A DNA stretch of 64,000 bases, from NCBI GenBank assembly GCA_030627905.1, contig DAOVRZ010000010.1, positions 1 to 64,000 of the forward strand, in the 5' to 3' direction. The stretch comes from JAGMES01 sp023128035. Lineage in GTDB: Bacteria; Bacillota; Halanaerobiia; DY22613. The position numbers and the translations under genes were made by a program. The notes beneath the pieces were generated by a model. The model made no database searches, was not told the origin of the DNA, and saw nothing but the letters and a program-made list of their open reading frames with translations. Position 1 is the first letter of the stretch; each line of letters begins with the position of its first letter. Shown in pieces: positions 31,523 through 41,466 of the stretch.

Positions 31523-33355
31523 TTATAATGATCTAAGTTTTACTTCACCCTCACTATAAACAAACAACACTCTAGCAATAGTATCTTTTACCCTGTAGCC
31601 TGTCTGACCAATACCAATTTTAACTCCAGGAAAGACTCGATCAGAGGCTGTTATTTTCCCAGTTTTTTGTCCCTTTAATTGTTTAGATAAGAAATTTCGC
31701 TGAGTTTGTAATTGTTCCTTCTGTTCTATAAGATGACTTCTTGTGCTTTCAAACTGGGCTAGCATGCTCTTTTTGTCTGGAGGTAGTTGTCCTAATTGCT
31801 TCTTAACTTTACGTAATAGACTTACTCCTTTCGTTACCTTATCTAAATTTTCTTCTGCACTTTCTATTTCCTGAAAAATCTGATCAAACTCTTCACGAAG
31901 CTCAGGATCAATACCTGCAACCACTTCTGTAGGAGTAGCCAGAGTAGAACCTAAAATTTTAGCAGAAATATCTTTACCAGCTTGAACCAAACCACCTACA
32001 ATTAAACCACGCCCATCTACAATTACATCCATCTTTGCTGTAATTTTACTATGCATTATTTCCCCATTTACCAACAAACTTCCTCTAGTAATAACCTGGC
32101 CATTTTCAATAAAGCCGATCTGAACATCACCTTCTGCTGTAACAATTCCTTTTTGCTTTCCTTGAAAGCCCTTATGGATATGAACTTTTCCTCCAGACTC
32201 AAGAGTAGCAGCGCCTACGTTACCAAACACCTCAATATCTCCCTCAGCTTTTATGCTAAAACCTTCATGAACATTACCTTTGATGACTACATTACCAATA
32301 AAATCAATATTACCAGTTTCTAAATCAACATTTTCATTTACTACAAATACAGGCAACACACTAATCTTATCCTGTTCAAAGACTATCTGGCCATCAATCT
32401 CAGCAAAGAGACTCATCTCATCAGCACCAATTTTCACATTTTTCCCTTTAGGAAGTTTTACATCTTTGTTAGGTATGGGTTTTATTTCCTTGCCAAAAAC
32501 ATTTTGACCAGGTCCGCCTAAAGTTGCAGGGATTTTCGTTACTAACAAATCACCATTTTTAACATTAACTATTAAGTCTAAATTTAAATAATCAACATTT
32601 CCATCTTCAAGTTCTTTAACCATTTTTTTATCTTCTGCAAGGTCAAAATTGTAACGAAGTTCCGCAGGATTTCCTTCCTGGGGAGGTTGACCGACAGCTA
32701 TTACTATCTCTTGCTTAATATTTTCGTTTAACATTTCTGCAATTTTACTTTCATCAATTCCAAAACAAACACCTTTATCTTTTATAATCTTTAACGCTTC
32801 ACCCAAAGTTAGATTTTTTCCTCCTAGTGATGGCACATAAGAAGCATATGCAGTTAAGCCATCAGAGGAAATTTTTATTTCTAGCTCAGCATTTCGGTCT
32901 AATTCTGGCTTACGTTCTGCAATTTTAATATAATCTCCATTTCCTTCTTTAAGAGCATTTTCTACTTCACTTAAATCTACATCTATTAACTGTTTTTCAG
33001 CCACCATCTGCTTGATAGTATGCATACTTGCTGGTTTTCCATTACCTTTGGGTGGAACAATTTTCAGAAAAATTCCCTCTGGAGCAAACTTAAAGCGAAA
33101 ATACCCATTTAGATCTGGAGTTTGCTTTAACAATTTTTTCATAAGTGCATCCTCTGCTATACTACCTTTTTCAACCAACTTAAATGTGTACTCTGTTTTC
33201 TTACCAAACCCCATAAAACCAGATTTTTGATTTTTTTTGACTAACTTAATCTCCTCTCGCACAACTTTTCTCTTTAATTCGCTGGAAAAGTCTTGAATTG
33301 CTTGGGTTATGGCTGTTTTTGTATCTTTTGCTACAACTTTAATTTCCTTTGCCAT
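31523..33355 (-). CDS. FapA-type (DUF342) beta-helix protein with Jag-N domain
   Basis: 610 residues. The N-terminus (DTKTAITQAIQDFSSELKRK, then KSGFMGFGKKTEYTFKLVE) resembles the Jag_N domain of KhpB/Jag. The middle and C-terminal parts are the DUF342/FapA polymer-like beta helix (GNVVIKGNVHEGFSIKAEGD, GGKVHIHKGFQGKQKGIVTA) followed by a coiled coil (DQIFQEIESAEENLDKVTKG). Vibrio FapA controls flagellar polarity and is regulated by a glucose-PTS protein, so a role in flagellar placement or regulation is plausible. Downstream of fliA. Confidence 0.8.
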   Translation of the reverse strand: MAKEIKVVAKDTKTAITQAIQDFSSELKRKVVREEIKLVKKNQKSGFMGFGKKTEYTFKLVEKGSIAEDALMKKLLKQTPDLNGYFRFKFAPEGIFLKIVPPKGNGKPASMHTIKQMVAEKQLIDVDLSEVENALKEGNGDYIKIAERKPELDRNAELEIKISSDGLTAYASYVPSLGGKNLTLGEALKIIKDKGVCFGIDESKIAEMLNENIKQEIVIAVGQPPQEGNPAELRYNFDLAEDKKMVKELEDGNVDYLNLDLIVNVKNGDLLVTKIPATLGGPGQNVFGKEIKPIPNKDVKLPKGKNVKIGADEMSLFAEIDGQIVFEQDKISVLPVFVVNENVDLETGNIDFIGNVVIKGNVHEGFSIKAEGDIEVFGNVGAATLESGGKVHIHKGFQGKQKGIVTAEGDVQIGFIENGQVITRGSLLVNGEIMHSKITAKMDVIVDGRGLIVGGLVQAGKDISAKILGSTLATPTEVVAGIDPELREEFDQIFQEIESAEENLDKVTKGVSLLRKVKKQLGQLPPDKKSMLAQFESTRSHLIEQKEQLQTQRNFLSKQLKGQKTGKITASDRVFPGVKIGIGQTGYRVKDTIARVLFVYSEGEVKLRSL

Positions 33356-33375
33356 CGTTTTTCTCCTCCTTCCTT

Positions 33376-34140
33376 CTAAAAAAATAATGCCCTCTTCCGA
33401 CTTAACATTCCTCGCATTCTTAAGATTGCTTTTGAATGAATCTGTGAAACTCGTGCTGGTGACAAATTCAGTACATGAGCAATTTCCACCTGAGTAAGTT
33501 CTTCGTAATAATACAGAGCAATCACCAACTTTTCCTGGTCCTTTAGTCTATCAATAGTTTCACCCAAAATATCACGAATTTCTTTATCATTAACGACCAT
33601 ATCAGGTCGATCATTTTCATCAGAGATCATATCCATCAGTTGAGAATCAGAATTTGATCCAATAAATGAATGCAAAGAAGTTAATTCAGGAATATTAGCT
33701 TCAAGAATAAATTTATGATACTCTTCTAACGTTAAACCTAACTCCTCAGCTATCTCCTCATCTTCTGGGTTCTTACCTAATTTTTGTTCTAAATCATGAT
33801 ATACTTTAGCTAATTTTTTAGCTTTTTGACGACTAGAACGGGATACCCAATCTTGAGATCTTAGTTCATCTAAAATTGCTCCCCGAATTCGAACAACCGC
33901 ATAGGTACTAAACTTAACCCCCAACTCAGGTTTAAAAGACTCAATTGCTCGAATCAATCCAAAAACTCCAAAACTTACCAGATCATCAAATTCGATATGC
34001 ATGGGTACTATCATTTTCACCCGACCAGCAACATATTTAACCAGAGAAGTATATTCTTCGATAAAATAATTTCTGGCCTGGAGGTCTCCCTTTTGAACCA
34101 ATTTCCATAATTCAGTTTCATCAACTTTCTTCTTTTTCAA
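33376..34140 (-). CDS. fliA: Flagellar sigma factor (sigma-28, FliA/SigD)
   Basis: Start placed at TTG 34140: GGAGGTG lies 7 nt before it, while the upstream ATG at 34155 overlaps that site. 254 residues. Region 2: VPMHIEFDDLVSFGVFGLIR and LGVKFSTYAVVRIRGAILDE; region 3: LGKNPEDEEIAEELGLTLEE; region 4: YYYEELTQVEIAHVLNLSPA with RVSQIHSKA. Directs flagellin and other late genes elsewhere in the genome. No flgM is present in the window. Upstream genes are the small membrane protein and the PilZ protein. Confidence 0.93.
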   Translation of the reverse strand: MKKKKVDETELWKLVQKGDLQARNYFIEEYTSLVKYVAGRVKMIVPMHIEFDDLVSFGVFGLIRAIESFKPELGVKFSTYAVVRIRGAILDELRSQDWVSRSSRQKAKKLAKVYHDLEQKLGKNPEDEEIAEELGLTLEEYHKFILEANIPELTSLHSFIGSNSDSQLMDMISDENDRPDMVVNDKEIRDILGETIDRLKDQEKLVIALYYYEELTQVEIAHVLNLSPARVSQIHSKAILRMRGMLSRKRALFF

Positions 34141-34178
34141 AGGGTTCACCTCCATTACTCATAAAAGTACTTTGATTT

Positions 34179-34523
34179 CTAGTCTTTTAAAGAATCAACC
34201 ACTATTTTCGCTAAATTTTCTACTTCCATAGGTACAAATTCACCTTGTTCCTGTTCTTCCATCTTCTTTTTAGATGTTTCGTATCTTTCTTTCATCTTCC
34301 ACTTATATTTTTCTTTTTCTGCGTTAACTAATTGTTTTTCATTTTCCTTATCTATAACCATACCAAATAGATAACCCAGGATAGTGGAAATTCCACCTCC
34401 GATAAAAATTCGAACCCCTATAACTTCCAGTGAAACTTTCGAAAGAAAGCCTAATACCAATATAAGAATTCCTGAGATGATAAAAAATAACTTCGCTAAT
34501 TCTTTACAAAAAAGATTGTTCAT
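34179..34523 (-). CDS. Small flagellar-operon membrane protein, unknown
   Basis: 114 residues from the ATG at 34523 (AGAGG 8 nt upstream). Two hydrophobic segments (LFFIISGILILVLGFLSKV and VRIFIGGGISTILGYLFGMV) and a long charged coiled tail (DKENEKQLVNAEKEKYKWKM) facing the cytoplasm, ending LAKIVVDSLKD. Between the PilZ gene and fliA. I do not recognise the family; it is intact and packed in the operon. Confidence 0.6.
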   Translation of the reverse strand: MNNLFCKELAKLFFIISGILILVLGFLSKVSLEVIGVRIFIGGGISTILGYLFGMVIDKENEKQLVNAEKEKYKWKMKERYETSKKKMEEQEQGEFVPMEVENLAKIVVDSLKD

Positions 34524-34537
34524 TCGCATCATCCTCT

Positions 34538-35200
34538 TTACGCCAGACCTTTACATCTGAATTCACGTTGTTTCTCAAAAATCCAACTAACTATTTGGTC
34601 TTGCAACGATGAAGGTATAGAATCATATGATACTCCTATCTCATACAGGTTATCATCCCTCTTTTCATATCGAACCACTTTTCCAACAATAGGTAATGTT
34701 CCAATCTCTTCGATTCCTAATTGCAATTCTATATACGTACCCTCTTCTATTGGAGCGTCAGAAAGAAACTTTGCACCTCCACCACTTATATCTACTAACC
34801 AGGTTTGAGTTAAAGGCTCATCTGCAGAAGATGAGATTTCAAAATAATTTTTAATCACCCGATAATTCAAAGGAAGTTGAAGCTGAAGTCTAACATATTC
34901 GCGTCGTTGAATCCGGAAAACTTTAGTAGGTATTTTTAAAGATAAAGCTGGTATAGGTTCTTTAAAACGCCGTAAAACTATTGTTTGAAAACTATACATA
35001 GCTCTTTCTCCTATAAATAATACTGCCACTGGCGTTTTAGGACGTACAGGCACAATATGCCCTTTATGAGTAAGAGCCATAATAATTACTTCTTTTTTGG
35101 TAATTTCCATAACCCTGCTCAAATATTTACCACCATAATCAAAATCATCTACTTCTATCTCTACTCTAGAATTGACATGCAATTCACTAAATTCTTTCAT
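34538..35200 (-). CDS. PilZ-domain c-di-GMP receptor (YcgR/DgrA-like flagellar brake)
   Basis: 220 residues. The N-terminal YcgR-type domain (LHVNSRVEIEVDDFDYGGKY) is followed by PilZ with the c-di-GMP motifs RIQRREYVRL (RxxxR) and DISGGGAKF (D/NxSxxG). In this family c-di-GMP binding slows the motor through FliG/MotA. The start overlaps the flhG stop by 1 nt. The motifs are intact, so ligand binding is likely. Confidence 0.88.
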   Translation of the reverse strand: MKEFSELHVNSRVEIEVDDFDYGGKYLSRVMEITKKEVIIMALTHKGHIVPVRPKTPVAVLFIGERAMYSFQTIVLRRFKEPIPALSLKIPTKVFRIQRREYVRLQLQLPLNYRVIKNYFEISSSADEPLTQTWLVDISGGGAKFLSDAPIEEGTYIELQLGIEEIGTLPIVGKVVRYEKRDDNLYEIGVSYDSIPSSLQDQIVSWIFEKQREFRCKGLA

Positions 35201-36102
35201 TACCTTCCCTCCTCTTGATCCCTCCTAAAGAATCCAATCATTCTAGATAAAAATTGTTTCATCCCTCCAGCTGGTTTCTCTGGTGACAGTTCAAGAAGGT
35301 TCCGTGCAATATCCTGAACTCCTCTCGAAGCATGAGAATTAGGAAAACCTAAAATAAACGGTTTCTGTCGTTTAACAGATATACTTACTTTCTCATCATA
35401 GGGAATAACTCCTATAAGATTAAGCTTCATCTTTAAAAATTCTAAAGCAACTTTATTAACCCGCCTAAAAATTTGTCTTCCTTCATCCAAATTTGCAGCT
35501 TGGTTTACAACTAGATGAATTGGGGCTTGAACATCTTTTTTAGCTAAAACTTTAATCAAACCATATGCATCAGTTATAGATGGCGGCTCCGCTGTTAGTA
35601 TAACAATAATCTCATCTGCAGATTGTAAAAAATTCATAACACTAGAATGAATCCCTGCACCAGTATCAATAAGTATATAATCAAAATCCCCCTCCAAATC
35701 CGTCCATTGATTGATTAATTGTTGAATTCCCCCATCTGTTAAATCCGCTAATTCTTCTGCTCCAGAACTTCCAGGTAAAAACTGAACACCATTTGGACCC
35801 TCCACCATAATTTCTTGCAAAGTTTTATGACCACGAGTCACATGAACAAGATTAAATGTAGGAACAACACCCAAAACTACATCAATGTTGGCCATTCCTA
35901 AATCTCCATCAAAAATGACCGTTTTTTTTCCTTCTGCTTGTAACGCTAGGGCTAGATTTACAGCAAAATTGGTCTTTCCAACCCCACCTTTACCACTCGT
36001 AACTGCAATCACTCGTGCACTCTTACTAACATTTGAACTTGATTCATTATAACCCATAGACTCTTTTGCTAATTGTCGAAGACGTTCTGCTTGATCTTTC
36101 AT
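35200..36102 (-). CDS. flhG: FlhG (MinD-like ATPase, flagellar number control)
   Basis: 300 residues. Deviant Walker A SGKGGVGKT (36-44), DGDLGMANIDVVLG (A' motif) and DTGAGIHSS (switch II) are typical of FlhG/YlxH. A basic amphipathic tail (MKQFLSRMIGFFRRDQEE) would target the membrane. The N-terminal helix (MKDQAERLRQLAKE) resembles the region that activates FlhF. Adjacent to flhF by 1 nt, as usual. Confidence 0.93.
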   Translation of the reverse strand: MKDQAERLRQLAKESMGYNESSSNVSKSARVIAVTSGKGGVGKTNFAVNLALALQAEGKKTVIFDGDLGMANIDVVLGVVPTFNLVHVTRGHKTLQEIMVEGPNGVQFLPGSSGAEELADLTDGGIQQLINQWTDLEGDFDYILIDTGAGIHSSVMNFLQSADEIIVILTAEPPSITDAYGLIKVLAKKDVQAPIHLVVNQAANLDEGRQIFRRVNKVALEFLKMKLNLIGVIPYDEKVSISVKRQKPFILGFPNSHASRGVQDIARNLLELSPEKPAGGMKQFLSRMIGFFRRDQEEGR

Positions 36103-36103
36103 C

Positions 36104-37210
36104 TCATTGCTCCTTCAAAATCATCTCAGCCAGTTTTCGAGAATCTGCTTTTTCTAAATCCTCAGGTACATTTTGACCAAAAGTAATATATGATATCTCA
36201 TGATCCGTGTTAGCCAGAATATTTAAAATGATACCAACTTTACGAGTCTCATCAAGTTTAGTTAAAATCAAGCTAGAAATATACATTTGATTAAAATTCT
36301 CGATAGTTTCCGTTATATTGTCAATGCTTGAATTTAGAGAAATAACTAAATGAACTTCATCAATTAATTCTTTTGAAAGAAATTCTTTCAACTGCTCCAT
36401 CTGAGATTGATTTCGCTGACTCCGACCCGCTGTGTCAATAAAGATTAGGTCACAAGCTTTGAGATCATTTAAAGCCTTCTCCAAATCTTCATTACTATAA
36501 ATAACTCTTAATGGAACATTAATAATATCACTGTAAATTTTCAACTGTTCTACCGCAGCTATCCGATATGTGTCTGCAGTAATCAAAGCCACTTTCTTTT
36601 TTCCTTCCAATGCAACAAGGGCTGCTAATTTGGCAATAGTTGTTGTTTTGCCAACACCCGTAGCTCCTACAAAAGCCAAAACTTTTCTTGAACGGAATAA
36701 ATCGATAGGTTTCGCACTTGGGATCATTGATGCTATCTCTTCCACTAGCACTGGATAAATTTCCTCTTCTTTATGAAATTGATGCACTTCTAAACGTACC
36801 ATAGCACGTTGACAAATCTCAGTAACCACTTCTGGAAAAACTCCATTATTCGTCAAGCTATCTGCAAATTTTTGCACCTTTCCTGGAAAAATGAGTTGAT
36901 TCATGGAAACTGCAACCTGAGGATAATATGCACCTGCTCTAGGAGGCTGTTCTTCTCTCTTGTCTTGCTCTAATTTCACAATCTTATCTTTTAAAATATG
37001 GAGTTCCTGTCTCATTTCTCTAGTTATTTCTTTTTCACGATCTTCTTCAACTGTTGCTACAACTTCAATCATTTTTTTGCCAAATAATCCCAAAAAACTA
37101 CCTTCTTTTACTTTACGGGTATGAAGAATAATCGCTTCAGCCCCTAAATCTGCTTTTACTTTAAAAATCGCATCTTGCATTGTTTCACCCAGATATCTCT
37201 TTACTCTCAT
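36104..37210 (-). CDS. flhF: FlhF (SRP-type GTPase, flagellar placement)
   Basis: 368 residues. The B domain is basic/helical (MRVKRYLGETMQDAIFKVKA). The NG domain starts about residue 110: P-loop FVGATGVGKTTTIAKLAALV, G2/G3 around TADTYRIAAVEQLKIY and DTAGRSQRN, G4 LTKLDETRKVG. Works with FlhG to choose where the basal body is built. Overlaps flhA by 4 nt, so translation is coupled. Confidence 0.93.
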   Translation of the reverse strand: MRVKRYLGETMQDAIFKVKADLGAEAIILHTRKVKEGSFLGLFGKKMIEVVATVEEDREKEITREMRQELHILKDKIVKLEQDKREEQPPRAGAYYPQVAVSMNQLIFPGKVQKFADSLTNNGVFPEVVTEICQRAMVRLEVHQFHKEEEIYPVLVEEIASMIPSAKPIDLFRSRKVLAFVGATGVGKTTTIAKLAALVALEGKKKVALITADTYRIAAVEQLKIYSDIINVPLRVIYSNEDLEKALNDLKACDLIFIDTAGRSQRNQSQMEQLKEFLSKELIDEVHLVISLNSSIDNITETIENFNQMYISSLILTKLDETRKVGIILNILANTDHEISYITFGQNVPEDLEKADSRKLAEMILKEQ

Positions 37211-39279
37211 TTCAATTTCACCATCCCTACGCTCTGAATATTAAGAGTAGGCACTAACTCACTAAAAGATAGAACAATTAAATCTGGAGCAACCCGTTCT
37301 GTCAGACTTTTAAAATGATGTCTGATCATCGGAGCTGTTAAAATGATCGGTTGATAACCTTTTTGTAATGCGCTCTGAATAACATCATTTAAACTTTGAA
37401 AGATAGTCTGAGCTTGTGTTGGTTCTATTGCTATATATGATCCTTGATCTGTCTGTTCAATAGATTGGGAAATCAACTCTTCCAAATTAGGTGCTAAAGT
37501 TATTACACTCAGTCTATTATCTTCACTAAATTTAGCTGAAATCTGTCTTGAAAGACTCTGACGGACATATTCAGTCAAAATCTGTAGATCAGTAGTATAC
37601 GATGCATAGTCAGCTAGTGTTTCTAAAATAGTAACAAGATCGCGAATTGTAATTCCCTCTTTTAAAAGATTTTGTAATACTTTCTGAATTTGTCCAATTG
37701 TTAATCGATCAGGAATCAATTCATTGACCACCGCTGGATATTTTTCTTTTAAACTATCTACTAATTCTTTTACTTCCTGCCTACCTAAAAGTTCGTGGGC
37801 ATATTTTTTGATCACTTCTGTCAGATGTGTCGCCATTACAGATGGTGGATCAACAACTGTATATCCACTTAATTCAGCATCTTCACGTAAAGATTCACTA
37901 ATCCATTGAGCAGGCAAACCAAAAGCAGGTTCCTTTGTAGGAATACCATTGATCTCTTTAGAGGAAAATCCAGCATCCATAGCCATATAATGATTTGGCT
38001 TCATTTCATAGCGAACAATCTCCACACCACGCAGTTTAATCCTATATAGATTTGGATCTAATTGCATATTATCCAAAATACGGATCGGCGGAATCACCAT
38101 TCCTAATTCAATTGCACACTGCCGGCGGATCATAGCCACACGATCTAAGAAATCTCCACCTTGCTCTGGCAAAATCAGAGAAATTAGGTTATAACCTACT
38201 TCAACTTCCATCGGATCAATCTGTAATAATTCTGTAATATCCTCTATCCGGCTTGGCATCTGAATTTCTTCTACAACATCAGCCAACTCTACATCTTTTT
38301 CTTTAGACGCCTTACTACTCTTTGCAAGAATCCAAGAAAAGAGACCAATAATGATAGCTAGCAACATAAAAGGAAAAGTTGGCAATCCTTTTACTAAACC
38401 TAATATGAATAGAACAGCAGCCACGATTGCTAAAGCCCGGGGTTGATTAGACATCTGAATTGCTAAATCTCTACCTAAGTTATTTTCTGATGCTGACCTA
38501 GTAACAACCATACCAGTAGCAGTAGAAATTAAAAGTGCAGGAATTTGACTTACAAGACCATCACCTACTGTCAAAAGAGAGTATGTTGAGATGGCTTCCT
38601 CAAATCCCATTCCCTGTTGTGCAACTCCAATAATCAAACCACCCAATACATTTATAAAAGTAATAATGATCCCCGCAATAGCATCCCCTTTTACAAATTT
38701 ACTGGCACCATCCATTGCTCCATAAAAATCTGCTTCCCTACGAATTTTCTTTCTTTCACTTCTTGCTTCATCTTCTGTGATTAACCCAGAACCCAAATCA
38801 GCATCAATACTCATCTGTTTACCTGGCATCGCATCTAATGTAAAACGTGCGGCAACCTCAGCTACACGTTCTGCACCTTTTGTAATAACTAAGAATTGAA
38901 TAACAACTAAAATTAAGAAAATAACAAAACCAACAACATAATTTCCGCCAATAACATAAGTACCAAATCCTAAGATAATTTTCCCTGCATACCCCTGCCC
39001 CAAAATTAAACGTGTAGATGATACATTAAGTGCTAGACGAAATAATGTTGCAAAAAGTAATAATGACGGAAAAACAGAAAACTCTAAAGGTTCCACAATA
39101 AAAACAGAAATTACAAGTATAGATAAAGCCAATGAAATATTCAAAGTTAATAATAAATCCAAAATAACTGACGGTAATGGAATGATGAACATCATTACGA
39201 TTGTCACTAGTGCAACCGCAAAAATAATATCACTATATTTATTTATAAATTGTGGTGATAAGGCTTTCTTATTAGCCAT
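37207..39279 (-). CDS. flhA: Flagellar export gate protein FlhA
   Basis: 690 residues, the usual length. Eight membrane segments in the first 330 residues with the conserved cytoplasmic FHIPEP-type loop (ITKGAERVAEVAARFTLDAM then PGKQMSIDADL). The large cytoplasmic ring domain ends IVLSFSELVPTLNIQSVGMV. It forms the nonameric gate for flagellar protein secretion. Confidence 0.96.
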   Translation of the reverse strand: MANKKALSPQFINKYSDIIFAVALVTIVMMFIIPLPSVILDLLLTLNISLALSILVISVFIVEPLEFSVFPSLLLFATLFRLALNVSSTRLILGQGYAGKIILGFGTYVIGGNYVVGFVIFLILVVIQFLVITKGAERVAEVAARFTLDAMPGKQMSIDADLGSGLITEDEARSERKKIRREADFYGAMDGASKFVKGDAIAGIIITFINVLGGLIIGVAQQGMGFEEAISTYSLLTVGDGLVSQIPALLISTATGMVVTRSASENNLGRDLAIQMSNQPRALAIVAAVLFILGLVKGLPTFPFMLLAIIIGLFSWILAKSSKASKEKDVELADVVEEIQMPSRIEDITELLQIDPMEVEVGYNLISLILPEQGGDFLDRVAMIRRQCAIELGMVIPPIRILDNMQLDPNLYRIKLRGVEIVRYEMKPNHYMAMDAGFSSKEINGIPTKEPAFGLPAQWISESLREDAELSGYTVVDPPSVMATHLTEVIKKYAHELLGRQEVKELVDSLKEKYPAVVNELIPDRLTIGQIQKVLQNLLKEGITIRDLVTILETLADYASYTTDLQILTEYVRQSLSRQISAKFSEDNRLSVITLAPNLEELISQSIEQTDQGSYIAIEPTQAQTIFQSLNDVIQSALQKGYQPIILTAPMIRHHFKSLTERVAPDLIVLSFSELVPTLNIQSVGMVKLK

Positions 39280-39290
39280 ATTCTAGTCTC

Positions 39291-40346
39291 CTAAATATTT
39301 CTTTTTTGTAGTTTATAGACGAACGCTAAAACTTCTGCTACTGCTTGATATAATTCAAAAGGTATAGATTGTCCAACCTCAGCAGTTTTATATAAAGCTC
39401 TAGCAAGTGGTTTATCTTCATACATTTCGATTTTGTTCTCTTTAGCAATCTCACGAATTCTTTCCGCTATTTTATCTTCTCCCATTGCCAGCACAATAGG
39501 TGCCTCCATTGTATCAGTATCATACTTCAGCGCCACCGCAATGTGCGTCGGGTTAGTAATAATTACATCTGCCTCAGGAACTTGTTGAATCATTCGATTC
39601 ATAGCCAGCTGACGCATTCGTTCTTTCCTTTTAGAGACAATAAGTGGATCTCCCTCTGACTCCTTATATTCTCTTTTTATTTCATCTTTTGACATCTTAA
39701 TACTCTTTTCAAACTCATACTTTTGGTAGATAAAATCAGCAACCCCTAAACCAATCATAACTATACTAATAATAATTCCTAATTTAAAGATCACAGTTCC
39801 AGTAATATATGCCGCTTCTTCCACATCTATAAAAGAAAAGTTAAAGAAAAGTTTCCACTCATTCTTCAACACCAAATAAGCAATAAAGACAATAATCGTA
39901 ATTTTGAAAAGAGCCTTTGCCAATTCAACTAGAGATTTTAGACTAAATAAATTTTTAAATCCCTTAATTAAACTAATATTGCTCAACTTAGGTTTCAACA
40001 TTTTCATACTAAAAAATGGCCCAACCTGCAAAATAGTTGCCAAAACTCCAACTAAAGCCGCTATTGTCAAAAAAGGAAGAACGAGTTTGATTCCCGTAAA
40101 AAGAAAATTAGTCATTAGTGGGATAATATTTTCTTCATTTATCAGGATACCATATTTAAATGTTAAAGAATCATTAATCAATTCTTTTATCCCACTCACC
40201 AGATTCCCCATCATTACATTCAAAACCAACATTCCAGTGAATAGAGTGATTGCACTAACTAAGTCTTTACTCTGAGCAACCTGTCCTTCACCTCTGGCTT
40301 TATTCCTTCGTTTCGCCGTCGCCTTTTCAGTTTTTTCTTGAGACAT
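39291..40346 (-). CDS. flhB: Flagellar export switch protein FlhB
   Basis: 351 residues. Basic N-terminus (EKTEKATAKRRNKARGEGQV), four membrane segments, and the autocleavage motif NPTH at residues 265-268 followed by IAVALKYD. Self-cleavage switches secretion from rod/hook to filament proteins together with FliK. The gene follows fliR after a 35-nt gap. Confidence 0.96.
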   Translation of the reverse strand: MSQEKTEKATAKRRNKARGEGQVAQSKDLVSAITLFTGMLVLNVMMGNLVSGIKELINDSLTFKYGILINEENIIPLMTNFLFTGIKLVLPFLTIAALVGVLATILQVGPFFSMKMLKPKLSNISLIKGFKNLFSLKSLVELAKALFKITIIVFIAYLVLKNEWKLFFNFSFIDVEEAAYITGTVIFKLGIIISIVMIGLGVADFIYQKYEFEKSIKMSKDEIKREYKESEGDPLIVSKRKERMRQLAMNRMIQQVPEADVIITNPTHIAVALKYDTDTMEAPIVLAMGEDKIAERIREIAKENKIEMYEDKPLARALYKTAEVGQSIPFELYQAVAEVLAFVYKLQKRNI

Positions 40347-40381
40347 GGGTAACTCTCCTTACAAAGTATTCTTACATATTA

Positions 40382-41167
40382 TTAAGGGTAGTTTTTAAAA
40401 ATTTTCAACAGTTGATACATATTTTGATACATAATCTGAATTACTTCAATAAACATAGCAACAAGATAAGGCATTGACAAAAATAACATTAAGAAACCAA
40501 TCAAAATCTTTACTGGAAATCCCAGAACAAAAACATTCATTTGAGGAACTGTTCGTGCAAGAAAACCGAAAACAAGATCAACTATGAATAATGTCGCTAA
40601 AATCGGTAGTGCTAAGCGAAATCCTATAATAAAAATATCAGACCCAATTCGAAAAATATACTCAATAAGCTGATTACTTATAACTGGTTTTGTAATAGGT
40701 AAAATTTGAAAACTAGAAACTAATGCTTTTAAAATCTGGTGATGTCCATTCGTCACCAAAAAGATTATCAAAGCCAAAATATTTTTAAATTGCCCAATCA
40801 AAGCTGCATCTTCTCCCATAAACGGATCAATAATATTTACCATTGCAAAACCCATACGCATATCTAGAAAACGTCCTGCTATCTGAAACGTAATAAACGC
40901 TAAAAATGTAACAAAACCTAATATTAACCCAACAAGCAATTCGTTTAACAAATGAAAAACTACCTGAAGCGGATGATCAGGAAATAAAATCAAACCTTCT
41001 GAAAAAATAATTGGAAAAATAATGATACTACATATTAGTGAAAACCCTGCTTTTACTTGAGCAGGTATCATTCTACTAGAATAAAGTGGTGCTATAAAGA
41101 AAAGACCACTAAAACGGATGGTAATAAGAAGCAAAGAATAGATTGTATTAATTAGCAAATCATCCAT
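40382..41167 (-). CDS. fliR: Flagellar export protein FliR
   Basis: 261 residues with about six membrane segments. Conserved RFSGLFFIAPLYSSRMIPAQ near the start and FVLGFPVKILIGFLMLFLSM near the end. Part of the FliPQR helical export gate. Confidence 0.94.
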   Translation of the reverse strand: MDDLLINTIYSLLLITIRFSGLFFIAPLYSSRMIPAQVKAGFSLICSIIIFPIIFSEGLILFPDHPLQVVFHLLNELLVGLILGFVTFLAFITFQIAGRFLDMRMGFAMVNIIDPFMGEDAALIGQFKNILALIIFLVTNGHHQILKALVSSFQILPITKPVISNQLIEYIFRIGSDIFIIGFRLALPILATLFIVDLVFGFLARTVPQMNVFVLGFPVKILIGFLMLFLSMPYLVAMFIEVIQIMYQNMYQLLKIFKNYP

Positions 41168-41183
41168 CCCAAAGCCCCCTTTT

Positions 41184-41456
41184 TTAACCCAGAAGTGTCG
41201 GAATACTAGTAAAAAGTCGAGTTACATAATCTACTAAAATTTGCAAAATCCAAGGCCCAAAGAAAACCAAAGCTGCAAACACAGCCAGTATTTTGGGTAT
41301 AAATACTAAAGTTTGTTCTTGAATGTGAGTAGTTGCTTGAAAAATACTAATCAATAATCCTACCAAAAGTCCTACACCCAACAAAGGGCCAGCGACCAAT
41401 AAAACCACATACATTGCTTCTTTTCCTAAAGATATAACCATCTCCTGACTCATCAT
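41184..41456 (-). CDS. fliQ: Flagellar export protein FliQ
   Basis: 90 residues, two membrane helices with the conserved AGPLLGVGLLVGLLISIFQA and TTHIQEQTLVFIPKI loop. Part of the FliPQR gate; 16 nt before fliR and 10 nt after fliP. Confidence 0.95.
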   Translation of the reverse strand: MMSQEMVISLGKEAMYVVLLVAGPLLGVGLLVGLLISIFQATTHIQEQTLVFIPKILAVFAALVFFGPWILQILVDYVTRLFTSIPTLLG

Positions 41457-41466
41457 AATCCCCCCA